From Micavibrio sp. UBA6929 (GTDB lineage Bacteria > Pseudomonadota > Alphaproteobacteria > Micavibrionales > Micavibrionaceae): a DNA stretch of 27,332 nucleotides. The notes below the pieces were generated by a model. That model did not search any database, was not told the DNA's origin, and worked only from the letters and a program-made list of their open reading frames with translations. Location of the stretch: the NCBI GenBank assembly GCA_002448815.1, contig DKAJ01000007.1, forward strand, positions 107,197 through 134,528, given 5' to 3'. Shown here piece after piece: positions 1-8,249 of this stretch (positions within the stretch are counted from its first letter, which is position 1; the number at the start of each line of letters is the position of its first letter). A program made the position numbers and the translations under genes.

Positions 1-2360
1 TGCATCCAATGGGATGGGACGCCTTTGGATTGCCTGCAGAAAACGCCGCGATCGAGCGCGGTGCGCATCCTGCAAAATGGACTCATGAAAATATCGACAC
101 AATGCGCGAGCAACTGAAATCAATGGGTCTTTCCATTGATTGGAGCCGCGAATTCGCAACATGCGACGCCCCTTATTACAAACATGAGCAAGCCATGTTC
201 CTGCAGTTCCTTGAAAAAGGCATTGCCTACCGCAAGGAATCGCTTGTGAACTGGGATCCGGTTGATAATACCGTTCTCGCTAATGAGCAAGTAATCGACG
301 GCAAGGGCTGGCGCACAGGCGCGCCCGTTGAGCGCCGCACGCTCAGCCAGTGGTTCTTGAAGATTACTGATTACGCCGAGGAGCTTATCAGCGAGCTTGA
401 TAACCTGCCGGGATGGCCTGAAAAAGTGCGCACCATGCAGGAAAACTGGATTGGCAAATCGCAGGGCCTTGAATTCACATGGAGCCTTAACGGCCACGAC
501 AAAGACATCACCGTTTACACAACGCGCCCAGATACGCTTTTCGGGGCAAGCTTTATTGGCCTGTCGCCTGATCATCCGCTTGCCAAGGAACTGGCTGGCG
601 ACAAAGATGGCTTTGACCAATTCGTGAAAGATTGCGCCGCTGGCGGCACATCCGAGGCCGCCATTGAAAAGGCAGAAAAGCTGGGCTTTGATACAGGATA
701 CACGGCAACGCATCCTTTGCTGGGCCGCGATGTTCCCGTTTATATTGCGAACTTTATCCTGATGGATTACGGCACAGGCGCGATTTTTGGCGTTCCTGCC
801 CACGATCAGCGCGATTATGATTTCGCCCGTAAATATGACCTGCCTACCCTACCTGTGATTGATGGCGGCGATGATGCAGACTTGGATAACGAAGCCTATA
901 CGGGGCCAGGGAAACTGATCAATGCGCAGTGGCTGGACGGTATGGAGATTGACGCGGCGAAGGCCGAGGTTATCCAGCGCTGCGAGGATTTAGGCAACGG
1001 CAAGGGCACAACACAATATCGTCTGCGCGATTGGGGGATCTCACGCCAGCGTTATTGGGGATGCCCAATTCCGATTATCTATTGTGATGATTGCGGCGCC
1101 GTTCCTGTACCGCAAGATCAATTGCCAGTGACACTGCCAGAAGATGTGTCCTTTGATAAGCCAGGCAACCCGCTTGAGCATCATCCAACATGGAAGAATT
1201 GCGCATGCCCATCATGCGGTAAAGACGCCAAACGCGAAACTGATACATTTGATACTTTCTTTGAAAGCAGCTGGTATCAATTCCGTTACACCGATGCGCA
1301 AAATCCTGATATGCCCGCATCAAAGGATAAGTCTGATTATTGGCTTCCTGCGGGCGGCGGCGTCGACCAATATATTGGCGGCGTCGAGCATGCGGTTTTG
1401 CACCTTTTATATGCGCGGTTCTTTACCAAGGCGATGCGTGATTGCGGTTTTGTGAACGCGTCCGAGCCTTTCACAGGTCTGTTCACGCAGGGCATGGTTA
1501 CGCATGAAACCTATAAAGATGAAACAGGTAAATGGCTGTTCCCGACTGATGTTGCGATTACAGGCGGCGGCAACGAGCGCAGCGCAACCAAAATCAGTGA
1601 CGGATCACCCGTGACAATTGGCCCGATGATCAAGATGTCAAAGTCGAAGAAAAACGTTATCGACCCAGAAGAGATCATTGATGCCTATGGCGCGGATGCT
1701 GCGCGCTTGTTTATTTTGTCTGATTCACCGCCTGAGCGCGATTTAGAATGGACAGAAAGCGGCATTGAAGGCGCATGGAAATATATCAACCGTCTGCACC
1801 GCCTTGCGCAAGATGCCGCGGCCTCTTTGCCCGCGGCCGGCACATCAGCGCCAGATACGTTTGGCGAAGCTGCATCTAAACTGCGCGCACTGGCGCACAA
1901 GACAATCTTGGGCATTGCCGATGACATGGAAAAATTCCAGATGAACAAGGCCGTTGCCAAATTACGTGAATTTTCAAATGCACTTGGTGCGTTCAAACCT
2001 GCAAATGATGCAGATTTGTGGGCACTGCGCGAAGGCATTGAAATCTTTACGCAGGTTATCAACCCGATGACGCCGCACTTAGCGGAAGAAATGTGGGCGA
2101 TGCTGGGGCACGACACGATGCTAGTCGATACGCCGTGGCCATCTGCGGATGAGGCGCTTCTTGCTGCGGATACGATTACCATGGCCGTGCAAGTCAACGG
2201 TAAAGTGCGCGCAACCATCACCATGCCCGTTGATGCAGGCGAGGATAATGTCCGCGACGTTGCCTTGAACGAGCCCAATGTCGTGCGCGCCATGGATGGC
2301 AAACAGGTGCGTAAATTTATTTATGTTCCTGGTAAAATTGTGAATGTGGTTGCAGGATAG
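1..2360 (+). CDS. leuS: Leucyl-tRNA synthetase, 5' partial
   Basis: Class I aminoacyl-tRNA synthetase that charges tRNA-Leu in the cytoplasm. The reading frame is already open at base 3 (His-Pro before the ATG at base 9), and HPMGWDAFGLPAENAA is an internal LeuRS motif. The true start and the HIGH motif therefore lie upstream of the window, and the ATG at 9 is not the start. Visible are the CP1 editing domain with TTRPDTLFGASF (bases ~510-560), the catalytic-core segment RDWGISRQRYWGCPIP, zinc-type cysteine pairs (CDDC, CPSC), the KMSKS loop (IKMSKSKKN, ~1630-1655) and the C-terminal anticodon-binding domain. The 783 residues from that ATG plus a missing N-terminus fit the usual ~850 residues. 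It ends 18 bp before lptE, a common pairing in Proteobacteria. Confidence 0.97.
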   Translation, partial: HPMGWDAFGLPAENAAIERGAHPAKWTHENIDTMREQLKSMGLSIDWSREFATCDAPYYKHEQAMFLQFLEKGIAYRKESLVNWDPVDNTVLANEQVIDGKGWRTGAPVERRTLSQWFLKITDYAEELISELDNLPGWPEKVRTMQENWIGKSQGLEFTWSLNGHDKDITVYTTRPDTLFGASFIGLSPDHPLAKELAGDKDGFDQFVKDCAAGGTSEAAIEKAEKLGFDTGYTATHPLLGRDVPVYIANFILMDYGTGAIFGVPAHDQRDYDFARKYDLPTLPVIDGGDDADLDNEAYTGPGKLINAQWLDGMEIDAAKAEVIQRCEDLGNGKGTTQYRLRDWGISRQRYWGCPIPIIYCDDCGAVPVPQDQLPVTLPEDVSFDKPGNPLEHHPTWKNCACPSCGKDAKRETDTFDTFFESSWYQFRYTDAQNPDMPASKDKSDYWLPAGGGVDQYIGGVEHAVLHLLYARFFTKAMRDCGFVNASEPFTGLFTQGMVTHETYKDETGKWLFPTDVAITGGGNERSATKISDGSPVTIGPMIKMSKSKKNVIDPEEIIDAYGADAARLFILSDSPPERDLEWTESGIEGAWKYINRLHRLAQDAAASLPAAGTSAPDTFGEAASKLRALAHKTILGIADDMEKFQMNKAVAKLREFSNALGAFKPANDADLWALREGIEIFTQVINPMTPHLAEEMWAMLGHDTMLVDTPWPSADEALLAADTITMAVQVNGKVRATITMPVDAGEDNVRDVALNEPNVVRAMDGKQVRKFIYVPGKIVNVVAG

Positions 2361-2378
2361 AATCAGATAGACCAAGCC

Positions 2379-2927
2379 ATGCACACATCCCGCCGTATCA
2401 TCCTGACATGCAGCGCTGCCCTTGCCGTTACCCTTGGCATCAGCGCCTGCGGCTTTACCCCTCTATACGGTAAAAACGCACAGGACTACGCGGCCGGATC
2501 ACACAGCGTCCAAGAATATCTGGCACAGACCTCTATTGACCTTATTCCTGATCGCGAAGGGGTTTTTCTGCGTAACGCGTTAATTGATCGCTTTTATCGT
2601 CACGGATATCCAACCAACCCTGTTTACAGGTTGAACGTCGCCAGCCTGCGAGAAAATCAAGTTGATCTGGACATCACAAAAAATGCGAACGCCACGCGCG
2701 CGCAGCTTAAGCTGAATACAGAAATGCTGTTATTTGCACGTGGGCAAAAGAAGCCAGTTTTACGCCATAAGATACAATCTGTCACAAGCTTTAACGTCTT
2801 AAACAGCGAATTTGCAACGCGCGTTTCAGAGCAAGCCGCGCGTGAAAATGCGCTCAATGATATTGCGCAGCAAATCGAAACAAAGATTGCGCTTTATTTT
2901 GAACGCGCAAAACAGCCGCAGCCCTAA
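2379..2927 (+). CDS. lptE: LPS-assembly lipoprotein LptE-like
   Basis: Predicted outer-membrane lipoprotein that plugs the LptD barrel and helps deliver lipopolysaccharide to the cell surface. The 182-aa protein starts with a basic N-terminus, a hydrophobic stretch and the lipobox ISAC with lipidated Cys at residue 24, followed by GFTPLYG, the usual start of mature LptE. The rest is a small alpha/beta domain, with an alanine-rich helix near the C-terminus. It lies 18 bp after leuS, so co-transcription is likely; leuS-lptE is a common order and supports the call where sequence similarity alone is weak. The holA gene that often follows is absent, since the next gene is on the opposite strand. 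Confidence 0.85.
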   Translation: MHTSRRIILTCSAALAVTLGISACGFTPLYGKNAQDYAAGSHSVQEYLAQTSIDLIPDREGVFLRNALIDRFYRHGYPTNPVYRLNVASLRENQVDLDITKNANATRAQLKLNTEMLLFARGQKKPVLRHKIQSVTSFNVLNSEFATRVSEQAARENALNDIAQQIETKIALYFERAKQPQP

Positions 2928-2956
2928 ACGTCTTACCCATCACTATACCACGCAAT

Positions 2957-2983
2957 AAAAAAGCCGCTGATAGCGCGGCTTTG
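2957..2983 (-). terminator. Rho-independent terminator for the M23 peptidase gene
   Basis: A GCCGC/GCGGC stem with a short loop is followed, in the minus direction, by a run of six T. It lies about 25 bp beyond the stop codon of the M23 peptidase gene. On the plus strand the same hairpin could weakly terminate leuS-lptE. Confidence 0.8.
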
Positions 2984-3007
2984 ATGATGCATATTTCATG
3001 CATTTCA

Positions 3008-4564
3008 TTATTGCAGATTAAGGTCTTTAACTGCGGCCTTATTGCTGGCAAGGGTTAGGCCTTCGATAAGGCTGACATATTCTTGATCGGTTACACCAAC
3101 CAGCGCCTTAAAGCGTGCGTATTCTTCACCCTTCAACGTTTCACCAACGGGCAAATCAACGCGGTTTGGATTGACCTGCACATTGTTTTCAAGGACTTCA
3201 TAATGCAGGTGCGGCCCTGTTGAGCGCCCTGTTGTCCCGATATAACCAATAACCTCACCTTGCTCAACGCGCGTGCCGCTGCTGATACCTTTGGCAAATT
3301 TATGCATATGCGCATACGCGGTTTTCAGCGTCCCATTGTGACGAATGCGCACATAATTACCATACGCCCCTTTGCGCCCTGCATATTCAACCGTGCCGTC
3401 ACCCGCCGCATAAATTGGCGTACCTGTCGGCGCCGCAAAGTCAGTGCCTTTATGCATTTTATTGTATCCCAAAACAGGATGGTGACGCATACCAAAACCT
3501 GATGACAAGCGCGCACCATCAACGGGCGTCTTCATAAGCGTTTTTCGGATACTGCGGCCGTCTGCATCAAAGTAATCAACATCGCCGCCTTTTGTTTCGT
3601 AACGGTAAATTGGACGTTCTTTTCCGCCAATTGTCAGGCTTGCATAGGCGATATCACCATAACCTGCAAATTCGCCGTCTTCGGTTTCTTGGGCGCTATA
3701 CATGACTTTCAGTGCATCGCCGCTGCGGATATCGCGCTGAAAATCGACATCCCACGAGTAAACGCGGATAAGCTCGGCAATGATTTGTGCAGGCACGCCC
3801 ACGCGCGCCGCTGATGCATAAAGCGAGGTATCAATTGTGAGATCCTTCGCATAGCTGGTTTGGAAAACGTCTTTTTCATCAATATGCGCATCATAATTTG
3901 CCGCCTCTTTGCTTTCGCGCTCGACAATGACGGCTTTGGCCACATTGACAGGTACGCTCATGCTATCAAGGACGGTTTCGCCTTCGGCATTTAATGATGT
4001 TTGAATATTCACTTGCTGACCAGCCTTGAGGCGGCGCGGCTCAACATGTTCGCTCATCGCGCGGATCGCAAGAATGGAATCGCGAACACTTACGCCAGCA
4101 TCTTGTAATAGTTCACTCATCGTATCGCCCGCGCCCAGTTTTAGCTCTTGCTGCTTAGGCTCGGCAGGCTTGCGCGTTGCCAAAGCAACCTGACGCAAAT
4201 CAGGGGATACAATATGCGGCGCAGGAATACCTTCGGACACGGCGTTTTGCGCATCAGCGGATGCCGTTTCAAGATCGGGTTGCTCGCTCAATGCAGGGGA
4301 TAGCGGCAAAATATTTTGCGTTGCCTGCGTAATATTATCTTTGATCTCGGCCAGTGCACGTGCAACAGGCAATTGCCCGTTCATCAAAACTGTCTCTTCA
4401 TCAGCCGACTGACTGGCCACTGAAAAGGCAGGAACCTCTGGCCATTCGATATGCTTGTACGACGCGGCGCCTGTTGTAAACAACAGCGCACATACAGACG
4501 CAACATAGCGCAACCGCAAGCGATTATTTTTTGTCAGAATATAACGATGTTTTAATGGTAACAA
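3008..4564 (-). CDS. M23-family peptidoglycan endopeptidase, membrane-anchored
   Basis: Predicted zinc metallopeptidase of the LytM/M23 family (MepM-like) that cuts peptidoglycan cross-links in the periplasm during wall growth. The 518 residues start with an uncleaved-looking membrane anchor (~residues 18-36). A linker and an OapA/LysM-like domain (~140-200; LGAGDTMSELLQDAG) follow, with an M23 domain at ~355-480. The zinc ligands are visible: HKGTD gives H371 and D375, and HLHYEV gives H452 and H454. All expected catalytic residues are present, so it should be an active enzyme rather than an EnvC/NlpD-type activator. It is monocistronic, with a strong terminator just downstream. Confidence 0.9.
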   Translation of the reverse strand: MLPLKHRYILTKNNRLRLRYVASVCALLFTTGAASYKHIEWPEVPAFSVASQSADEETVLMNGQLPVARALAEIKDNITQATQNILPLSPALSEQPDLETASADAQNAVSEGIPAPHIVSPDLRQVALATRKPAEPKQQELKLGAGDTMSELLQDAGVSVRDSILAIRAMSEHVEPRRLKAGQQVNIQTSLNAEGETVLDSMSVPVNVAKAVIVERESKEAANYDAHIDEKDVFQTSYAKDLTIDTSLYASAARVGVPAQIIAELIRVYSWDVDFQRDIRSGDALKVMYSAQETEDGEFAGYGDIAYASLTIGGKERPIYRYETKGGDVDYFDADGRSIRKTLMKTPVDGARLSSGFGMRHHPVLGYNKMHKGTDFAAPTGTPIYAAGDGTVEYAGRKGAYGNYVRIRHNGTLKTAYAHMHKFAKGISSGTRVEQGEVIGYIGTTGRSTGPHLHYEVLENNVQVNPNRVDLPVGETLKGEEYARFKALVGVTDQEYVSLIEGLTLASNKAAVKDLNLQ

Positions 4565-4706
4565 AGCCGCACCCTGTCTTTTTTCGTGGTTGTTATTTTA
4601 GAATAACATTGAATATATGTGATTTAACATACACCTATATTATTGCCAATATCTGACAAGAACACAATGTTATTTAATCCAGAAAAAATCGCAGGGTTAT
4701 ACGATT

Positions 4707-5231
4707 TTACAGGCCACATTCTTTGGTGATGCGCTTATAGGCGTTTGTTGAGCCACGCAAAGAAAATGTATCAGTTGTTTTTGTGCCGCGTGAAGACGTG
4801 CCTGTTACAACCATTTTATTTTTCTTTTGCACCATGTCGGCAAGTTTTTTATCGCTTTTCTCGTCTAGCGCCCATGCTTTATCATCTTGAGTAAACAAGG
4901 TTTCGCTTGCGCCGCCGAAATCAACCTTTACTTCGCTGCCGGCTTTGTACTGATATCCAGCAACGTAACCAAAGACATCGCGACTGCCTTCTGATGGGCG
5001 GTGCGTGATATAGGCATAAATCTCGCCGCGTTTTGTGTAATCACCCTGATCTTTTTGTGGGCGGCTAGCCATATAGCAAACCTTAGATCCGTTTTCAGTA
5101 AATACGTATGTATCCCAATCGCCATACGCCTCGAGGAAGCGTGGTTGCGCCGCCTGAGCCATAGAAGCAAAAGACAGTGCCATTACAAAAAGAGAACAAG
5201 ATAAAATGCGTGCAGTCATGGAAGAACCCAT
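4707..5231 (-). CDS. Invasion-associated locus B (IalB) family protein
   Basis: Secreted or periplasmic protein of the IalB family, widespread in Alphaproteobacteria; its biochemical role is poorly known. The 174 residues begin with a signal peptide ending at AQA. The mature part carries the family pattern: an early FGDW-like motif (EAYGDWDTYVF), VCYMAS, and a late conserved Cys (KECGL) that could pair with the earlier one. The start is uncertain: the first ATG (5231) and a second in-frame ATG four codons on (5219) both give a good signal peptide, and neither has a clear ribosome binding site. It stands alone between the M23 peptidase and the redoxin genes. Confidence 0.82.
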   Translation of the reverse strand: MGSSMTARILSCSLFVMALSFASMAQAAQPRFLEAYGDWDTYVFTENGSKVCYMASRPQKDQGDYTKRGEIYAYITHRPSEGSRDVFGYVAGYQYKAGSEVKVDFGGASETLFTQDDKAWALDEKSDKKLADMVQKKNKMVVTGTSSRGTKTTDTFSLRGSTNAYKRITKECGL

Positions 5232-5320
5232 CGTAAGAAATTCGAAATTGAAATCAGCCCCTTAAAAAAGCGGAGCCCCCGTAAAACAGGATCATTTTTA
5301 CGTTTTTACAGGCCAGTGTC

Positions 5321-5352
5321 AAGCGTCAGGTAAGAAAGCTTGCCTGACGCTT
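5321..5352. terminator. Hairpin 3' of the redoxin gene
   Basis: Perfect 10-bp stem AAGCGTCAGG/CCTGACGCTT with a 12-nt loop, 11 bp beyond the redoxin stop codon. The T-rich tail is on the plus-strand side, so as a minus-strand terminator it is imperfect. It may instead protect the 3' end of the mRNA. Confidence 0.45.
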
Positions 5353-5363
5353 TGATCTTTTCT

Positions 5364-5972
5364 TTAGTATTTAACGCCACAACCGTATGGCTGTGTTTTT
5401 GACGTTGCGATTTCTGTGCCGTCTTTTAGGCTTGTCAGCGCGGCGCGCACATAGTTATTTGCACCTTCGATTGTGCTGGCGCGTGGGCTGGAATTATCAT
5501 CGATGGCGCCGTCATAAACCAATGTACCTTCGGCGTTGATGACAAACATGTGCGGCGTTGTTTTCGCATCATACATTTTGCCAACTTTGCCGCTTTCATC
5601 ACGGATGATTGTTGTTGGCGTTGCACCTTTATCCTCGGCAATTTTCAAGGCTTCGGCGTCAGTGACGTGGCCTTGGCGACCTGGCGCTGATGAAATAATT
5701 GAAATCCATTCAACGCCTTGGGCGCGGGCTTCTTTTTGCAGAGCCTGCATATTGCCACTGCCGTAATGCTTCACAACAAAAGGACATTCGTTATTTGTCC
5801 ATTCAAGAACAACAGTTTTACCCTGATGATCGCTGAGCTTAAATTCTTTGCCGTGGACATCTGTTGCGGTGAAATCAGGCGCAGCCTCGCCCACTTTGGG
5901 GGCAGCCATTGCTGGCGCTGTCATCATACCGACAGCCAATGCCATCAAACCAAATTTTTTAACGTTAAACAT
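5364..5972 (-). CDS. Periplasmic peroxiredoxin-like redoxin
   Basis: AhpC/TSA-type thioredoxin-fold protein, predicted periplasmic. The 202 residues begin with a signal peptide cut near AMAAP, then KVGEAAPDFTATDVHGKEF, typical of redoxins. The peroxidatic-type Cys is C63 in NNECPF, where a peroxiredoxin-like CPF motif replaces thioredoxin CxxC. KTTPHMFVI holds the cis-proline. A second Cys at 198 near the end (YGCGVKY) could be the resolving residue. A good ribosome site (AAGGAG) precedes the ATG. It lies 39 bp downstream of the dsbD/scsB gene on the same strand, so the membrane reductase probably keeps it reduced. A peroxide-removal role is inferred from the family. Confidence 0.88.
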   Translation of the reverse strand: MFNVKKFGLMALAVGMMTAPAMAAPKVGEAAPDFTATDVHGKEFKLSDHQGKTVVLEWTNNECPFVVKHYGSGNMQALQKEARAQGVEWISIISSAPGRQGHVTDAEALKIAEDKGATPTTIIRDESGKVGKMYDAKTTPHMFVINAEGTLVYDGAIDDNSSPRASTIEGANNYVRAALTSLKDGTEIATSKTQPYGCGVKY

Positions 5973-6011
5973 AGATCATATCTCCTTTGTTTATGTGATC
6001 AATCAGACGTC

Positions 6012-8198
6012 TTAGTGTTCGATATAGTCCGCAGTCATTGTCTTTTCCACCAAGGACGGCGTTAAAAGTTGCGGCAAAATCACGGGATCAGGACGCGCGC
6101 CATCTTCGTAAGGGGCAGGATAAAACACATAAAGCGGCACGCCGTTGCGGCCAAAACTGTGCAGATATTCCGTAATGCCCGTATCTTGATTGGTCCAATC
6201 CCCAACCAAAAAGGCCACTTCATTATCTGCAAACACATCGCGCGTTGCATCAATATCAATGGATGACGCGTGGTTTAATTTACAGGTAATGCACCATGCG
6301 GCGGTCATTTCAACGAACACAGGACGATCTGTTTTTGTCAGGTAGTAATCCAGCGTAGATGCAGAAAATTCCTCACCCAGCGTCAGGTTTTTCGTTTGCT
6401 GGTAATAGCGTGCACCTTCGTCCATTTTCTTGGCCACAACTGGCAAGCCATAGAGCGCTGCGCCAAAGCTGATAATTGCGACCAGCTTACCTAGCCACGC
6501 GCCGCGCGGCCATGCCCAAAAGGCAAAGGTGATTGCAACCAAACCGATCAACACGCTAAAGAGCTGCGCATCGCCGACTTGCTGAATAAGCACCCAAAGC
6601 AACCATGTCACGGCCAAGAACATTGGGAAAGACAAGAATTGCTGAAAGCTGCGCATCCATGCACCTGGGCGCGGCAGGAATGATTGCAAAGCCGGCGCGA
6701 ATGACAGCAATAAATAAGGAAATGCCAAACCCAGCCCCAGCACCGCAAAGATCAGCAAGCTAATCGCAGCAGGTTGCGTGAAGGCAACGCCAACAGCCGT
6801 CGCCATGAAAGGCGCCGTGCAAGGCGTTGCAACTAATGTCGCCAGAACGCCAGTAAAAAAGGCGCCGATAATGCCTTTTTTACTGCTGAGGTTATTACCG
6901 ACATTGCCAAGGCCGTGGCCGACCTCGAATATTCCTGCAAGGTTCAGACCAACGATAAAGAGCAAATATGCAAGCCCCGCAACGATCAGCGGGTTTTGCA
7001 ACTGAAAGCCCCAACCGATTTGCGCGCCGCCTAATTGCAACACAATCAACGCGCCCGCAACCAAAAGGAAGCTGATAATCACGCCCGCCGTGTACGCCAG
7101 CCCATGCGCGCGGGCATGTCCGGGGTGATGTTGCGCCATTTTTACAAGACTTAGGGTTTTCATCGATAAAATAGGAAAAACGCATGGCATCAGGTTCAAA
7201 ATCAAGCCGCCGCCAAAGGCCAATACCAATGTCAAAATCAATGAAGGCGCCAAAATATCATTGTCTTCCAAAGGAATGCTGGTGCCTGTTTTTTGGGTCA
7301 GCGCCTTTTCTTTCAAGGCTTGCGCCTGCATCTGCGCATAATCAGGGTCAAGATCGGCGATAATCTCATAATGCGCTTTACCTTTATCCGTAACCAACGT
7401 CAAAACCGCCAACATTTCATCAACATCATCAAATGGCTGTTCGCCGCGGGCTTGTTTAATAACGATATCATTGCCTTCAAAACTGATGACAGGCTTGGCG
7501 GCATTATCAACGACGCCCCAAGGCAACGGCACAAAATACGCATCGTTAATCAGATCCATATTCATTGCTTCTGGTAAACTGGTGCGCAGGATGAAGGTGT
7601 CTTTTTTCTCGGTATAGGTGGCGGCAAAGTTAACAGACTTCGGGAAAGTCGTGCGTGCCTCGTCGATCAGGGATGGATTTGCATCACCTGCGCGCGCGGG
7701 ATCATTGAGTGTAATCACAAAATCATCATATTCAGGAATGCAGATATCTTTGCAGACGAGAACCTCGGCGCTTACCTTCAGGTCAACAGGCGATCCATCA
7801 TAGCCTAGCGGCGCGGTAATATCTTGCAACAGCACGGCGCGATTGCTGTAGCCATAATTTAACAAGGGGCCATATTCAATTTTATCCGGCGCAGGGAACA
7901 TCACCTCGCCAGCGTTCCATCCCTCGGGCAGTGTCCATGTCATGTTTGGCGCGGCGCCACTATCGCCCGGGTTTTGCCAGTATGTGTGCCAGTGCGGCGC
8001 GATGATTTGCTCAAGCCCGACGGTGATCGTTTCGCCAGCCTGAATATCGTACGATGGGACAATCAGGTTCAGGGTTGTATAGCGCTCCATCTCTTGGGCT
8101 TGGGAGGGCGACGGCAAAGCCGCCATCATGGCCAAGGTGAAAAGACATAGGAACTGAGAAAGAATGCGCACGCGTGTTACCCCCACTTTTGAAATCAC
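6012..8198 (-). CDS. dsbD: DsbD/ScsB-type membrane thiol:disulfide interchange protein
   Basis: Carries electrons from cytoplasmic thioredoxin across the inner membrane to periplasmic thiol proteins. The 728 residues comprise a signal peptide, a periplasmic N-terminal domain with a Cys pair (VCKDICIPE), a central hydrophobic domain of about eight helices, and a C-terminal thioredoxin domain with WCITC (C636, C639). The two redox cysteines of the membrane domain are visible: C339 in NLMPCVFP and C460 in ATPCTAPF. The N-terminal domain resembles ScsB more than E. coli DsbD. The open frame begins at GTG 8198; a GTG at 8171, preceded by a G-rich stretch, is a plausible alternative start and gives a shorter signal peptide. 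The neighbouring redoxin and the distant TlpA are likely clients, as reported for Caulobacter ScsB. Confidence 0.92.
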   Translation of the reverse strand: MISKVGVTRVRILSQFLCLFTLAMMAALPSPSQAQEMERYTTLNLIVPSYDIQAGETITVGLEQIIAPHWHTYWQNPGDSGAAPNMTWTLPEGWNAGEVMFPAPDKIEYGPLLNYGYSNRAVLLQDITAPLGYDGSPVDLKVSAEVLVCKDICIPEYDDFVITLNDPARAGDANPSLIDEARTTFPKSVNFAATYTEKKDTFILRTSLPEAMNMDLINDAYFVPLPWGVVDNAAKPVISFEGNDIVIKQARGEQPFDDVDEMLAVLTLVTDKGKAHYEIIADLDPDYAQMQAQALKEKALTQKTGTSIPLEDNDILAPSLILTLVLAFGGGLILNLMPCVFPILSMKTLSLVKMAQHHPGHARAHGLAYTAGVIISFLLVAGALIVLQLGGAQIGWGFQLQNPLIVAGLAYLLFIVGLNLAGIFEVGHGLGNVGNNLSSKKGIIGAFFTGVLATLVATPCTAPFMATAVGVAFTQPAAISLLIFAVLGLGLAFPYLLLSFAPALQSFLPRPGAWMRSFQQFLSFPMFLAVTWLLWVLIQQVGDAQLFSVLIGLVAITFAFWAWPRGAWLGKLVAIISFGAALYGLPVVAKKMDEGARYYQQTKNLTLGEEFSASTLDYYLTKTDRPVFVEMTAAWCITCKLNHASSIDIDATRDVFADNEVAFLVGDWTNQDTGITEYLHSFGRNGVPLYVFYPAPYEDGARPDPVILPQLLTPSLVEKTMTADYIEH

Positions 8199-8249
8199 AA
8201 TATTTCATATACAATATAGTTCGTTGAGACGAATGAAAAGGTTACATCT

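Noticed and set aside
120..803. Long minus-strand frame opposite leuS
   Set aside because: Fully antisense to a well-supported LeuRS coding region, with no recognisable domain; the same applies to 1685-2302 and other frames inside leuS.
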